Source of the DNA: Gallionellales bacterium 39-52-133
GTDB taxonomy: Bacteria; Pseudomonadota; Gammaproteobacteria; Burkholderiales; Gallionellaceae
Length of the DNA: 64,000 bases
Assembly (NCBI GenBank): GCA_002278935.1
Contig: NCJL01000004.1
Span: 124,001-188,000 of the forward strand
Direction of reading: 5' to 3'
Shown here: positions 47,481 to 57,197 of the stretch, one piece after another
Numbering within the stretch: position 1 is the stretch's first letter
Layout: each line of letters opens with the position of its first letter
The notes under the pieces: generated by a model
Told to the model about the DNA's origin: nothing
What the model saw: only the letters and a program-made list of their open reading frames with translations
Databases searched by the model: none
Translations under genes and position numbers: made by a program

Positions 47481-48335
47481 TCAGACAGCACTATTCTCTT
47501 TAAATTCCAGCTCGAACCCCGCCCCGCCATCTTGCCCCAGCACTTTCACCAGATAGGGCATCACAGTTTTCAATTCACCATGTAAAGTCCACGGCGGATT
47601 CAGGATGAACATGCCGCTGCCGTGCATGCCAAAGCCTTCAGCACTGGGTGCTTGCACGCTGAGCGCGACATGCAGCCAGCTCTTCACCGGCAACTGCTTG
47701 AGCTCCCCCGGCAGTTGCCGCGCATCGGCACGCTGTAACTGCGGATACCACACTGCGTACACACCGTTGGCAAAGCGCTTCAGGCCTTCCTGCAAAGCCT
47801 TTGGCACCCGCTGGTAATCCTGCTTCTCTTCATACGGTGGATCGATCAGCACCAGCGCGCGGCGAGGCGGCGGCGGCAGCAGGGCTTTCAGCGCGCCGAA
47901 GCCGTCGGCTTTCTGGATCAGCACGCTATGTGATTGCGCGGCAAAATTTTCCTGCAGAATTTCATGGTCGGTGGGGTGCAGTTCAAACAGGCGCATTTTG
48001 TCCTGCCCGCGCAGCAGCTCCTGCGCAACCAGTGGCGATCCGGGATAAAGCTTCAACTGCCCGCCGGGGTTAAGGCGTTTCACCAGCGCCACATATTCCA
48101 CCAGCGGAGCGGGCAAATCGTCGCGCTGCCACAAGCGTGCAATACCGCTTTCAAACTCCGCATTCTGCGTGGCATAAGCTGTATCCAGCTCATAGCAGCC
48201 GGCACCGGCATGGGTATCGATGTACCAGAAAGGCTTATCCTTCTGTGCCAGATAGCGCAGCAGCTGCACTTCGATAAAATGTTTTAATACGTCGGCATGA
48301 TTGCCGGCATGAAAGGCGTGGCGATAGCTCAGCAT
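47481..48335 (-). CDS. rlmJ: 23S rRNA m6A2030 methyltransferase RlmJ
   Basis: SAM-dependent methyltransferase of the RlmJ (YhiR) family. The ATG at 48335 gives 284 residues beginning MLSYRHAFHAGNHADVLKH, the standard start. The catalytic motif LVLIDPPYEEKQDY near residue 165 (DPPY) and DTHAGAGCYEL near 45 are in place. It is divergent from lgt with a 117 bp shared upstream region. Confidence 0.95.
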   Translation of the reverse strand: MLSYRHAFHAGNHADVLKHFIEVQLLRYLAQKDKPFWYIDTHAGAGCYELDTAYATQNAEFESGIARLWQRDDLPAPLVEYVALVKRLNPGGQLKLYPGSPLVAQELLRGQDKMRLFELHPTDHEILQENFAAQSHSVLIQKADGFGALKALLPPPPRRALVLIDPPYEEKQDYQRVPKALQEGLKRFANGVYAVWYPQLQRADARQLPGELKQLPVKSWLHVALSVQAPSAEGFGMHGSGMFILNPPWTLHGELKTVMPYLVKVLGQDGGAGFELEFKENSAV

Positions 48336-48402
48336 GTGATGGTTGAGAGGCAATGGAACGAGGACGCATTATATCGTTTGCGAATTCATGATTTCATCTT
48401 TG

Positions 48403-48420
48403 TCACATTTTTATAATGTG
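48403..48420 (+). promoter_or_regulatory. TATAAT -10 overlapped by an inverted repeat upstream of lgt
   Basis: A perfect -10 hexamer TATAAT at 48412-48417 lies about 35 bases before the lgt ATG. It overlaps the inverted repeat CACATT-N5-AATGTG (48404-48420), a possible operator. No convincing -35 hexamer is present, which would fit activation or weak expression. Confidence 0.4.
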
Positions 48421-48452
48421 TACATTCGCAGCAATGTGGTAAATTCACAACC

Positions 48453-49247
48453 ATGCTAATACATCCTCAAATCGATCCCGTTGCCATCCATCTCGGCCCG
48501 CTTGGCGTGCACTGGTATGGTCTTATGTACCTGCTCGGCTTCGCGCTCTTTCTGCTGCTGGGCAAATACCGTTTGCGCAAGCTCAACCGGCCCGGCTGGA
48601 ACGAGAGCATGATGGATGATTTGCTGTTCTACGGCGTGCTGGGCGTGGTGCTGGGTGGCAGACTGGGCGAGGTGCTTTTTTACCAGCCCGGCTATTATTT
48701 TTCGCATCCGCTGGAAATTCTGGCGGTGTGGAAGGGCGGCATGTCCTTCCATGGCGGCTTTATCGGCGTGATGACTGCGATGGCAATTTTCGCCCGCCAG
48801 CGCAAAATGGAATGGCTGCAGCTGATGGACTTCATCGCGCCGCTGGTGCCGCTGGGTCTGGGTGCGGGACGCATCGGCAACTTTATCAATGGCGAATTGT
48901 GGGGGCGTCCCACCGATTTGCCGTGGGGCATGGTGTTCCCCAGTGTGGATAAGTTTCCGCGCCATCCTTCACAGTTATACGAATTCGCACTCGAGGGACT
49001 GGCGTTGTTTATCCTGCTTTGGCTTTATTCAGGCAAGCCGCGTGCAGTCGGTGAGGTTTCCGGTATGTTCCTCATAGGCTATGGCAGCTTCCGCTTCATT
49101 GGCGAGTTTGCGCGTATGCCGGATGACGGTATTTTCGGCATTATGACTTTTGGCATCAGCATGGGGCAATGGCTGAGTTTGCCTATGGTTATCGCTGGTG
49201 TGGCGATGATGGTATGGGCGCAGCGCAGAGCATCCGCGAATAAATAA
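48453..49247 (+). CDS. lgt: prolipoprotein diacylglyceryl transferase Lgt
   Basis: Inner membrane enzyme that transfers a diacylglyceryl group from phosphatidylglycerol to the lipobox cysteine of prolipoproteins. The 264 residues have about seven membrane segments, the essential Arg/Asn signature [23 protein letters not shown] near residue 140, and the HGGFIG segment near 104. It serves lipoproteins such as the LivK-like and FccA-like proteins of this window. Confidence 0.97.
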   Translation: MLIHPQIDPVAIHLGPLGVHWYGLMYLLGFALFLLLGKYRLRKLNRPGWNESMMDDLLFYGVLGVVLGGRLGEVLFYQPGYYFSHPLEILAVWKGGMSFHGGFIGVMTAMAIFARQRKMEWLQLMDFIAPLVPLGLGAGRIGNFINGELWGRPTDLPWGMVFPSVDKFPRHPSQLYEFALEGLALFILLWLYSGKPRAVGEVSGMFLIGYGSFRFIGEFARMPDDGIFGIMTFGISMGQWLSLPMVIAGVAMMVWAQRRASANK

Positions 49248-49338
49248 GTGCGCCAGCTGGCAAGCAGGGCAAAAACTTATGTGATGGAAAATTGCCAATG
49301 ATGCTCTGTTGTGCGGGCCCGCCCGATCTGGATTTGTT

Positions 49339-49369
49339 TTAAAAGTATTAAATATAATCAATAACTTAT
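49339..49369 (-). repeat. 31 bp AT-rich motif, copy 6 (upstream of the corB-like gene)
   Basis: On the minus strand this copy matches the consensus, with the variant core TATTTAAT shared with copy 7. It lies in the 253 bp spacer between lgt and the corB-like gene, about 130 bases before the TTG start. Confidence 0.75.
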
Positions 49370-49500
49370 ACCTATTTAAAGAGTTTGCTTTTCGTGGTGC
49401 AAAGGCGCATGGAAACAGCAGGGCAGCACTTTTGTTATTCTTGACACTCCAGACTGGCTCACCGATACTTCCCCCTTATCTTTAGTACAGGCTTTCCGCT

Positions 49501-50784
49501 TTGGACGACATATCACTGGGCGCGCTGTTTATTGCCCTTGTAGTTATTCTGATTTGCTCCGCATTTTTTTCCGCTTCAGAAACCAGCATGATGGCGCTGA
49601 ATCGCCTGCGCCTGAATCATCTGGTGCGCAAGGGCAACAAGAGCGCAAAGCTCACCGCAAAACTGCTGTCAAAGACAGACCAACTGCTGGGTTCCATCCT
49701 GTTTGGCAACACCCTGCTCAACGCGGCGGCGGCCTCCCTCACCGGGATCATTATTCTGCGCATGTTCGGTGCCAATGATCTGGTGCTGCTGCTTGGCACG
49801 CTGGCGATTTCCTTTGTTATCGTGATTTTCAGCGAGATCATGCCCAAGGTGATTGCAGCCAGCCATCCCGAGCGTATTGCTCTGTTTGCCAGTTATATCC
49901 TGGCTCCGCTGAACAAGGTGTTTTATCCGGCGGTGTCCATCGCTACCGCCATCGTGCGCGGCTTTCTTTGGTTGCTGCGCATCAAGGTGCAGGCCGACCA
50001 GAGCAAACAGAAGGTGAGTCTGGAAGAGGTGCGCATGCTGGTGCTTGAAGCAGAACACTTTCTGCCGCGCAAACACCAGAAGATGCTGCTTAATCTGGTG
50101 GATATTGAACGCATCGCGGTGAACGATGTGATGATTCCTCGCAACCAGATTGAAGCGCTGGATATCAATGCGCCATCGGATCTGCTGCGCGAGCAATTGG
50201 CAACCTGCCACCACACCATATTGCCGGTATATGAAAATGAGCTGGACAATATCATCGGCACGCTGCATGTGCGGCGTGTATTGTCCCTGATGCAGCGCGA
50301 GGCATTCAGTTCGGCCGAGTTGCGCGAGGTGCTGCAGGAGGCTTACTTTATTCCGTCCGATACCTCTTTGCTTTCGCAACTGCAACATTTTCAGGAGCGC
50401 CATTTGCGTCTGGGTCTGATCGTCGATGAATACGGAGAACTGTTGGGACTGGTGACACTGGAAAATATCATGGAAGAAATCGTCGGCGACTTCACCACAG
50501 AGTCGCCCGCAAAAACTGGCAAATTTATGCGCCAGCAGGACGGCAGCATGTTTGTGGAAGGGGGCACCCTGCTGCGTGATCTAAACCGCAAGATGGGTAT
50601 GCACTTTCCTCTGGATGGTGCCAAGACGCTTAACGGTTTGATACTTGAACACTTGCAGGATATTCCCGAGGCGGGCACCAGCCTGAAAATCAGCGGTTAC
50701 CCCATAGAGATCATCCAGACACAGGACCGCGTGGTTAAAGTAGCAAGAATTGTGATCGCTCCAGCTACCAAGGTGCTTCATTAA
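49501..50784 (+). CDS. CorB/CNNM-type (DUF21-CBS-CorC_HlyC) membrane protein
   Basis: A 427-residue protein with three or four N-terminal membrane segments of the DUF21 (CNNM) transmembrane domain (residues about 5-160, with SAFFSASETSMMALNRLRL), two CBS repeats (near 200-330; VNDVMIPRNQIEALD, RLGLIVDEYGELLGLVTLENIMEEI) and a C-terminal transporter-associated CorC_HlyC domain. Bacterial CorB/YfjD proteins are implicated in Mg2+ export or resistance. The start is a TTG at 49501 with little ribosome-site support, so a different start is possible. Confidence 0.9.
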   Translation: MDDISLGALFIALVVILICSAFFSASETSMMALNRLRLNHLVRKGNKSAKLTAKLLSKTDQLLGSILFGNTLLNAAAASLTGIIILRMFGANDLVLLLGTLAISFVIVIFSEIMPKVIAASHPERIALFASYILAPLNKVFYPAVSIATAIVRGFLWLLRIKVQADQSKQKVSLEEVRMLVLEAEHFLPRKHQKMLLNLVDIERIAVNDVMIPRNQIEALDINAPSDLLREQLATCHHTILPVYENELDNIIGTLHVRRVLSLMQREAFSSAELREVLQEAYFIPSDTSLLSQLQHFQERHLRLGLIVDEYGELLGLVTLENIMEEIVGDFTTESPAKTGKFMRQQDGSMFVEGGTLLRDLNRKMGMHFPLDGAKTLNGLILEHLQDIPEAGTSLKISGYPIEIIQTQDRVVKVARIVIAPATKVLH

Positions 50785-50871
50785 CGGGATGTAACTATGC
50801 CATGTGGTGTAGCGGCACATGGCTATATTTGCAGGAAAAAAGCTGGACAGACATTTCCGGGCGTTGAAAAC

Positions 50872-50903
50872 AAAAGGGGATTGGCGCGAGCCAATCCCCT
50901 TTT
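50872..50903. terminator. bidirectional terminator between corB-like gene and fccB
   Basis: AAAAGGGGATTGGC pairs perfectly with GCCAATCCCCTTTT around a GCGA tetraloop. A and T tracts flank it on both sides, so it can end transcription of both convergent genes. Confidence 0.9.
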
Positions 50904-50930
50904 ATTCTGCAAAAAGACGGTCTTAAATTA

Positions 50931-52208
50931 TCAAAGCAGCACGTCGCTCATGATGTTCTGCAGCCAGGAAGCCGCATATGCCCCTTCCGCTTCAGAACGG
51001 GCTTTAGAAACACCTCCACCGTCAGCGGATACCATTGCCTGCTTTTCAGCATTGAAGCGGAACACGTTTGCGACATGCACCGCTTCATTGCCGCTCACCA
51101 TGCTGTAGCAAGTGTTGGAAAGGGTCGGTGCCTGATCCGGCTGCTTGCCATCCAGCATTTCGATTACGGCAGCCGCACAAATTTTTGCCTGTGCGGTAGC
51201 CATATGGCCGGACTTTGGCAGAGATGAAGAAACGGCATCGCCAATGATGTGAATGTTCTTGTGCACTTTTGATTCATAGCTGAGGAAATCTACCGCACAC
51301 CAGCGTCCATCCGCGCCAACCACACCTGCCATGCCGGCAACTGCACCGGCTTTCATCGGTGGAAGAATATTCAGCACATCGGCTTTGATGTTTTCTGTTT
51401 CGGTCTTGGCCGTTTTGCTTGCGACATCAACCTCTACGACATTCGATGTGTTGCGATATTCCACCATGCCGGGATAAAGCTCTTTCCATGCAGCGGTAAA
51501 CAGGCCTTTTTTCGATGTGATATCGGCATTGGCATCGAGAATAATGACCTTGGATTTGGGCTTGTGCGCCTTGAAGTAGGAGGCCACCTGGCAAGAGCGC
51601 TCATATGGCCCGGGAGGGCAGCGATAAGGCGCGGCAGGTATGCTCATGACAAAGGTGCCGCCATTCGGCATGGCTTCCAGTTGCTTGCGCAACATGGTGG
51701 TCTGGGCGCCGGCTTTCCATGCGTGCGGAATGCTTTCATCGGCAACTTTGGCGCTGAGACCTTCTACCCGGTCAAACATGAAATCGATGCCGGGAGCAAT
51801 AATCAGGCGGTCATAGCTGAGGTGGCCGTTTGCAAGCATCACGGTTTTTTTGTCGGGGTCGATGGCAGTCACTTCGCCCTGCACCAGATTGACACCGTAT
51901 TTTTTCTGCAGGGTTGTGTAGTTTCCGGTGAGATCGCTGATCGTGCGCGTACCCCCCAGCACAGTGTTGCTCATCGGGCAGGAAACGAAATTGGTATTGC
52001 GCTCGACCAGCACCACTTCAATTTTTTGCCCGCTCCACATGCGGATATATTTTGCAGCAGTCGCGCCGCCAAAACCGGCACCGACCACCACAACACGCTG
52101 CCCCTTTTTGGGGATTAACTCATTCGACGCAAATGCGATGCCCGGAAATGCACCGATCATAATTCCTGCTGCGCCTATCTTTAAAAACTCACGACGATTG
52201 ACTGACAT
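50931..52208 (-). CDS. fccB: flavocytochrome c sulfide dehydrogenase, flavoprotein subunit
   Basis: FAD protein of 425 residues that oxidises sulfide in the periplasm and passes electrons to a c-type cytochrome. A twin-arginine signal, NRREFLKIGAAGI, opens the protein, consistent with export of a folded flavoprotein. The FAD-binding motif VVVVGAGFGGATAAKYIR follows at about residues 38-55, and the FCSD-type C terminus is present. CysXXX motifs fitting the redox disulfide are visible near CPMSN and YRCPPG. The neighbouring cytochrome gene supports the assignment. Confidence 0.9.
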   Translation of the reverse strand: MSVNRREFLKIGAAGIMIGAFPGIAFASNELIPKKGQRVVVVGAGFGGATAAKYIRMWSGQKIEVVLVERNTNFVSCPMSNTVLGGTRTISDLTGNYTTLQKKYGVNLVQGEVTAIDPDKKTVMLANGHLSYDRLIIAPGIDFMFDRVEGLSAKVADESIPHAWKAGAQTTMLRKQLEAMPNGGTFVMSIPAAPYRCPPGPYERSCQVASYFKAHKPKSKVIILDANADITSKKGLFTAAWKELYPGMVEYRNTSNVVEVDVASKTAKTETENIKADVLNILPPMKAGAVAGMAGVVGADGRWCAVDFLSYESKVHKNIHIIGDAVSSSLPKSGHMATAQAKICAAAVIEMLDGKQPDQAPTLSNTCYSMVSGNEAVHVANVFRFNAEKQAMVSADGGGVSKARSEAEGAYAASWLQNIMSDVLL

Positions 52209-52247
52209 GACGAACCCCTCTCTAGTTATATGGTTTCTGACTTTGCA

Positions 52248-52562
52248 TTATTTCTGCGCGGCGAAAAAATCAGCCAATAGCGCAAATTCTTCATCGCTGT
52301 AACCCTTGGCATGCTTGTTCATGATGGTTGCCTGGCGTGCGCCTGATTTAAAGTCTTTCATCTGGGTGATGAAGTATGTTTTATCCAGGCCCGCCAGTAC
52401 CGGTGCTCCGCCAACGCTATGACCATTGGTGCCATGGCAGGCAGCACAGGAGCCGGCCATGTTGCGTGCATGCTTGTCGACCGTGCGTGTGGCACAGCCC
52501 GTGGTTAATGACAGCAAAACTGCGCAACCCATAACCGAGATTAGACGCTTGTTAATTTTCAT
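52248..52562 (-). CDS. fccA: monoheme cytochrome c lipoprotein, partner of the sulfide dehydrogenase
   Basis: A 104-residue class I cytochrome c. The ATG at 52562 gives a lipoprotein signal with lipobox LTTGC (Cys23), then the heme site CAACH at residues 39-43 and a Met ligand in the MNKHAKGYSDEEF segment. It lies 39 bases upstream of fccB in the same direction, the expected order for a cytochrome-flavoprotein pair. Anchoring by lipid rather than free periplasmic location is the unusual point. A GGAGG-type ribosome site precedes the start. Confidence 0.85.
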   Translation of the reverse strand: MKINKRLISVMGCAVLLSLTTGCATRTVDKHARNMAGSCAACHGTNGHSVGGAPVLAGLDKTYFITQMKDFKSGARQATIMNKHAKGYSDEEFALLADFFAAQK

Positions 52563-53137
52563 GACTCCTCCTTTACGTTGAATAAAATTACCCGCTAAAC
52601 ATGGCGACACAGGCTAACTATTTCTGCGTCTATGTCCTGCCTGAAAACTTTCGAACTCCTGCCCTTCATTTTTAATCATCGCCTCTCTGCAGGAATACTG
52701 TATGGCAATGACGGCATTTAAAGTCATATGCTTTTGTAATAGCGCTTTTCAATAGCCGGTCAGGTGCTGCATATCAATTCTGCTGGCTATTGATGAAATT
52801 CTTATGCAGCCTACTCAGGCTACTGGCTGGCTTATTTGATAAAAAGCAGAATGCGTGCCAGTACTCTAACTAAATGATTATTTGTCAAAAAAGATGCGGT
52901 GTAACAGGTGGGTATCTGTCGTGTCATGACAGATTGTCATGACTGGTGTGAATTCGATTGAGTGATCTGTCATTCTGGCAGTGAGCCATGAATATCACGA
53001 GGACGATCAGGATTGGGTTAAGGTTGCAACAAGTGCATTATATAAAATATTAAATATAATCATATAGTTACAATTATTTGACGCTTGGGGTAGATGTGAG
53101 TAATCTTTGCCGCCATGTCTGCATAAACCGGCAGGTT
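52563..53137. other. 575 bp gene-free spacer with small repeats
   Basis: No gene is evident. The stretch carries the likely promoter of fccA-fccB, two TGTCATGAC words in direct order near 52923-52942 in a region with further CTGTCA words, and one copy of the 31 bp AT-rich motif at 53041-53071. The repeated TGTCATGAC could be regulator sites, but no named regulator is suggested. Confidence 0.6.
53041..53071 (-). repeat. 31 bp AT-rich motif, copy 7
   Basis: On the minus strand this copy reads with the core TATTTAAT as in copy 6. It lies about 65 bases past the stop of the DUF3683 gene, in the spacer before fccA. Confidence 0.7.
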
Positions 53138-56100
53138 CTAAAGCAACACTCTTTCGATGCCGCCCTGATTGGCTTTGTCCACATAATCCGCCATCCAGTT
53201 TTTGCCCAGCAGGTGTTTTGCCATTTCAATCACGATGTAATCGGAGGTTGTGCCGGCGTCATCGTTATAACGCGACAAACCCTGATGACAGGACGGACAG
53301 GAGGTGAGTATCTTGATTTCGCCCTTGAAGCCATCGGCGCGCAATGCATTTGCACCGTTACGCATTTCTTCTTCCTTGCGGAAGCGCACTTGTGTTGATA
53401 TGTCGGGACGGGTGGCGGCCAGCGTGCCGGATTCGCCGCAGCAGCGTTCGTTCAGCGTTACCGCTGTGCCCATCAGCGCATTTACCACCTTGAGCGGCTC
53501 ATGCGTTTTCATTGGTGTATGGCAGGGGTCGTGATACATGTAGCGTGTGCCGGTGATGCCTTCCAGCTTCACATTTTTCTCCAGCAAGTACTCATGTATG
53601 TCTAGCAAACGGCAGCCGGGAAAAATCTTGTCGAACTGATAACCCAGCAACTGATCCATGCAGGTGCCGCACGACACAATCACGGTTTTGATATCGAGAT
53701 AGTTCAGCGTGTTGGCGACGCGGTGGAACAGCACGCGGTTGTCGGCGGTGATCTGGTTGCCCTTGTCTTCCTGCCCTGAAGAGGTTTGCGGATAACCGCA
53801 GCACAGGTAGCCTGGCGGCAACACGGTGATTGCGCCGGTCTCGTACAGCATGGCCTGTGTTGCCAGCCCCACCTGGCCGAACAATCTTTCGGAGCCGCAA
53901 CCGGGGAAGTAGAACACTGCTTCGGAATCCTCGCTGGTTTTATGCGGATTGCGGATGATGGGGATCACGGTATTGTCTTCAATATCGAGCAGCGCGCGCG
54001 AAGTTTTCTTCGGCAATCCGCCCGGCATAGGCTTGTTGATGAAATGAATCACCTGCGATTTCACCACGCTGCCGAGTATCGGCGCGCGGCCCAGCGTGGA
54101 GGGCGGGTGCGCGGTCTGTTTGTGCAGCAGCCCGGTGCGCTTGGCCATCTGGTAGGCGAGGCGCTGTACTTTATACGTCCACTCGATCAGCACTTTGCGC
54201 ACCAGCTTGATGGTGAACGGGTTGGTGGCATTCAGGAAGAACAAGGCCGCAGCCGCGCCGGGATTGAATTTCTTCTTGCCCTGTTTGCGCAGGAAGTTGC
54301 GCATTGCGACCGACACATCGCCAAAGTCGATATTCACCGGACACGGGTTCAGGCACTTGTGGCACACCGTGCAGTGATCCGCCACATCGCTGAACTCGTC
54401 GAAGTGTGCGATGGAAATGCCGCGGCGGGTCTGGTTTTCGTAGAGGAATGCCTCGATCAGCAAGGAGGTGCCGAGAATCTTGTTGCGCGGCGAATACAGC
54501 AGATTGGCGCGCGGCACATGGGTGGCGCACACCGGTTTGCATTTGCCGCAGCGCAGACAGTCCTTGATCGAATCGGCGATATGCCCTAGCTCGCTTTTTT
54601 CCAGAATAATGCTTTCCAGTTCCATCAGGTTAAAGCTGGGCGTGTAGGCGCGTTCAAGATTGCCGCCGGCCAGCAGTTTGCCCTTGTTGAAGCGCCCTTC
54701 AGGGTCAATTTTATTTTTATAGGCGGTGAATTCGCTGATCTCGGATTTTTCCAGAAAATCAAACTTGGTAATGCCGATGCCGTGTTCGCCCGAGATCACG
54801 CCGCCCAGATCCTTGGCCAGCTGCATGATGCGATCCACCGCATGGTTGGCCTGTTGCAGCATCGCGTAATCGTCCGAGTTCACCGGTATATTGGTGTGCA
54901 CATTGCCATCGCCGGCATGCATGTGCAGCGCGACAAACACGCGGCTCTTCAGCACGCTCTGGTGCAAGGTATTGCATTGTTCGAGGATGGTCTGGTAGGT
55001 GCGGCCGCTGAAAATCTGCTGTGCAAATACATCGCGCAATTCGCGTTTCCACGAGGCACGGATGCTGTGGTTTTGCAGGACATCGAAAACGCTTGAGGCG
55101 GAAGGCGCAAGGTGCAAGGTGCAAGCAACATCGGCCTGGTTTCCCTTGTAACTTGCGTCTTGTATCTTGGCGCTGGGTTGATCCAGATTATCCAGCAGCC
55201 ACTGCCAGCGCGCACGCACGGCAGTCAGCAATTCGCGCGCCTGCTGCGGGCGGTTGCCGAGCAGTTCGGCATTGCCCACCTGCTCGTCGTCCTGATGGAA
55301 CAGCGGCAGTTCTCCGGCAAAAAATTCATCCAGCGCGTCCACCAGTTTCAGCTTGTTCGATAAAGACAATTCGATATTGATGCGCTCCACGCCGTCGCAA
55401 TAGTCGCCCATGCGCGGCAGCGGAATCACCACGTCTTCATTCAATTTAAATGCATTGGTGTGCTTGGCGATCGCGGCGGTACGCGCGCGATCCAGCCAGA
55501 ATTTCTTGCGCGTCTCGGCGGTGACCGCAATAAAGCCTTCGCCGCTGCGCAGATTGGCCAGGCGCACAATTTCCGACGCCGCCTGTGCCACCGCGTTTTC
55601 ATCGTCGCCCACCACGTCTGCCAGCAACACCATTTTTGGGCGTGCCGCGCGTTTGGATTTGGTGGCATAACCCACTGCCTTCAGGTAGCGGTCATCCAGA
55701 TGCTCCAGTCCGGCCAGCACCGCCTGCGGATGGGCATCGATGTAATCCTTGATCTCGACGATGGACGGAACGGCCTCGCGTACCTGCCCGAAAAATTCCA
55801 GACACACAGTGCGCGTAAATTTGTGCGCGCGGTGCAGGATAAAACGCGCCGAGGTGATGATGCCGTCACAGCCTTCCTTTTGTATGCCGGGCAGACCGGA
55901 CAGAAATTTATCGGTTACGTCCTTGCCAAGGCCGGTCTTGCGGAACTTGCCGCCGGGTATGCTTAATATTTCGGGCGTGCCGTGCGGTGTCCTTTCATCG
56001 GCTTCAAAGCGGCTGATGCGGAAGGTGGTCATCTCCACGTCATGGATCTTGCCGAGGTTATGATCGAGTCGTTCCACCGTCATCCAAATGCCGTTGGGCG

Positions 56101-57004
56101 TCACCATGCGCCACGAGGCCAGGTTGTCCAAAGCGGTGCCCCACAACACCGCTTTCTTGCCGCCCGCGTTCATCGACACATTGCCACCTATGCAGGAGGC
56201 ATCGGCTGAAGTTGGATCGACCGCAAATACCAGCTCGTTGGCATCGGCCCTATCCATCACACGCCGCGTCACCACACCCGCACCGCAATGGATGGTGGCG
56301 GTGGGTTTGTCCAGTCCCGGCAATTGCAGCATTTCGACACTGGAAATCGTATCCAGTTTTTCAGTATTGATCACTGCAGACATGCGCTCCAGCGGCACGG
56401 CGCCGCCGGTATAGCCGGTGCCGCCGCCGCGCGGAATGATAGTGAGTTTCAGCTCGATACAGGCGCGCACCAGATGGGCGATTTCGGATTCGGTATCGGG
56501 AGTCAGTACCACGAACGGGTATTCAACGCGCCAGTCGGTGGCATCGGTTACATGCGACACGCGCGCCAGACCGTCGAACTGGATATTGTCGCTGCGCGTG
56601 AATTTGCTCAATACGCGCAGGGCTTTGCGGCGCAATTGCAGTGTGCTTTCAAAATCCTCGGCAAACGCATCGACGGCAATATGGCTCAGTTCCAGCAAGC
56701 GTTTCACCGGCTCATTGTTTTGGCGGCGCTCTTCAATGGCCTGCAGGCGATGGCGCAAGGCACTGACCAGCGCTTCTCTGCGGCGACGGTTGCCCAGCAA
56801 ATCATCCTGCAGATACGGATTGCGCGACACTACCCAGATATCGCCCAGCACCTCGTACAGCATGCGTGCAGAGCGCCCGGTGCGGCGCTCTGCACGCAAT
56901 TTGTTGATGATGTCCCACGCCTCGTTGCCCAGCAGGCGAATAACAATCTCGCGGTCGGAGAAAGAGGTGTAGTTATAGGGAATTTCGCGCAAACGGACGG
57001 TCAT
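53138..57004 (-). CDS. DUF3683 flavin/iron-sulfur oxidoreductase (GlcD/Dld-GlcF type fusion)
   Basis: A 1288-residue multidomain protein. An N-terminal DUF3683 region (about 1-140) precedes a PCMH-type FAD domain with [16 protein letters not shown] near residues 191-206 and a FAD-oxidase C domain. Two 4Fe-4S sites follow ([11 protein letters not shown] near 815 and [13 protein letters not shown] near 875), then two CCG-type cysteine-rich modules (CCGYPQ near 1068, CCGESG near 1186). The architecture matches glycolate or D-lactate dehydrogenases fused to their electron-transfer subunit; the substrate is not determined. Residues about 612-635 come from a translated heptamer repeat. Confidence 0.9.
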   Translation of the reverse strand: MTVRLREIPYNYTSFSDREIVIRLLGNEAWDIINKLRAERRTGRSARMLYEVLGDIWVVSRNPYLQDDLLGNRRRREALVSALRHRLQAIEERRQNNEPVKRLLELSHIAVDAFAEDFESTLQLRRKALRVLSKFTRSDNIQFDGLARVSHVTDATDWRVEYPFVVLTPDTESEIAHLVRACIELKLTIIPRGGGTGYTGGAVPLERMSAVINTEKLDTISSVEMLQLPGLDKPTATIHCGAGVVTRRVMDRADANELVFAVDPTSADASCIGGNVSMNAGGKKAVLWGTALDNLASWRMVTPNGIWMTVERLDHNLGKIHDVEMTTFRISRFEADERTPHGTPEILSIPGGKFRKTGLGKDVTDKFLSGLPGIQKEGCDGIITSARFILHRAHKFTRTVCLEFFGQVREAVPSIVEIKDYIDAHPQAVLAGLEHLDDRYLKAVGYATKSKRAARPKMVLLADVVGDDENAVAQAASEIVRLANLRSGEGFIAVTAETRKKFWLDRARTAAIAKHTNAFKLNEDVVIPLPRMGDYCDGVERINIELSLSNKLKLVDALDEFFAGELPLFHQDDEQVGNAELLGNRPQQARELLTAVRARWQWLLDNLDQPSAKIQDASYKGNQADVACTLHLAPSASSVFDVLQNHSIRASWKRELRDVFAQQIFSGRTYQTILEQCNTLHQSVLKSRVFVALHMHAGDGNVHTNIPVNSDDYAMLQQANHAVDRIMQLAKDLGGVISGEHGIGITKFDFLEKSEISEFTAYKNKIDPEGRFNKGKLLAGGNLERAYTPSFNLMELESIILEKSELGHIADSIKDCLRCGKCKPVCATHVPRANLLYSPRNKILGTSLLIEAFLYENQTRRGISIAHFDEFSDVADHCTVCHKCLNPCPVNIDFGDVSVAMRNFLRKQGKKKFNPGAAAALFFLNATNPFTIKLVRKVLIEWTYKVQRLAYQMAKRTGLLHKQTAHPPSTLGRAPILGSVVKSQVIHFINKPMPGGLPKKTSRALLDIEDNTVIPIIRNPHKTSEDSEAVFYFPGCGSERLFGQVGLATQAMLYETGAITVLPPGYLCCGYPQTSSGQEDKGNQITADNRVLFHRVANTLNYLDIKTVIVSCGTCMDQLLGYQFDKIFPGCRLLDIHEYLLEKNVKLEGITGTRYMYHDPCHTPMKTHEPLKVVNALMGTAVTLNERCCGESGTLAATRPDISTQVRFRKEEEMRNGANALRADGFKGEIKILTSCPSCHQGLSRYNDDAGTTSDYIVIEMAKHLLGKNWMADYVDKANQGGIERVLL
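55101..55169. repeat. heptamer-array repeat translated within the DUF3683 protein
   Basis: Four CAAG-type heptamers (GAAGGCG, CAAGGTG, CAAGGTG, CAAGCAA; 55101-55128), a 13-base centre and four CTTG-type heptamers (TCCCTTG, TAACTTG, CGTCTTG, TATCTTG; 55142-55169) form an inverted composite of 69 bases, exactly 23 codons. The gene is read through it without a stop, giving the atypical segment between PSAKIQDAS and HLAPSASS. Confidence 0.75.
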
Positions 57005-57197
57005 GGTCGGTATCTGGGTAAATCAAGTCCCGCATTTTACCGCATCGCGCGCATCCGCTCGACCCCAACCCGCAGAGGGGCAAGCAGATAGCTGCCGAAA
57101 TATCGAAAACGGGATGCGCATACAGGCTAATCTGGAAATATGCGCATCAAACAGTGTTGCTGGAGGTGGCACTAGAATTGCAAACTACGAAATATTT

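Noticed and set aside
48336..48353. Longer start for rlmJ (MPLNHHM...)
   Set aside because: RlmJ proteins begin MLSYRHAFHAGN, which corresponds to the ATG at 48335.
53138..57004. Possible frameshift or gene fusion in the long oxidoreductase
   Set aside because: The order of domains and the total length fit the known single-chain DUF3683 family in Betaproteobacteria. The odd segment is an in-frame repeat, not a frame error.
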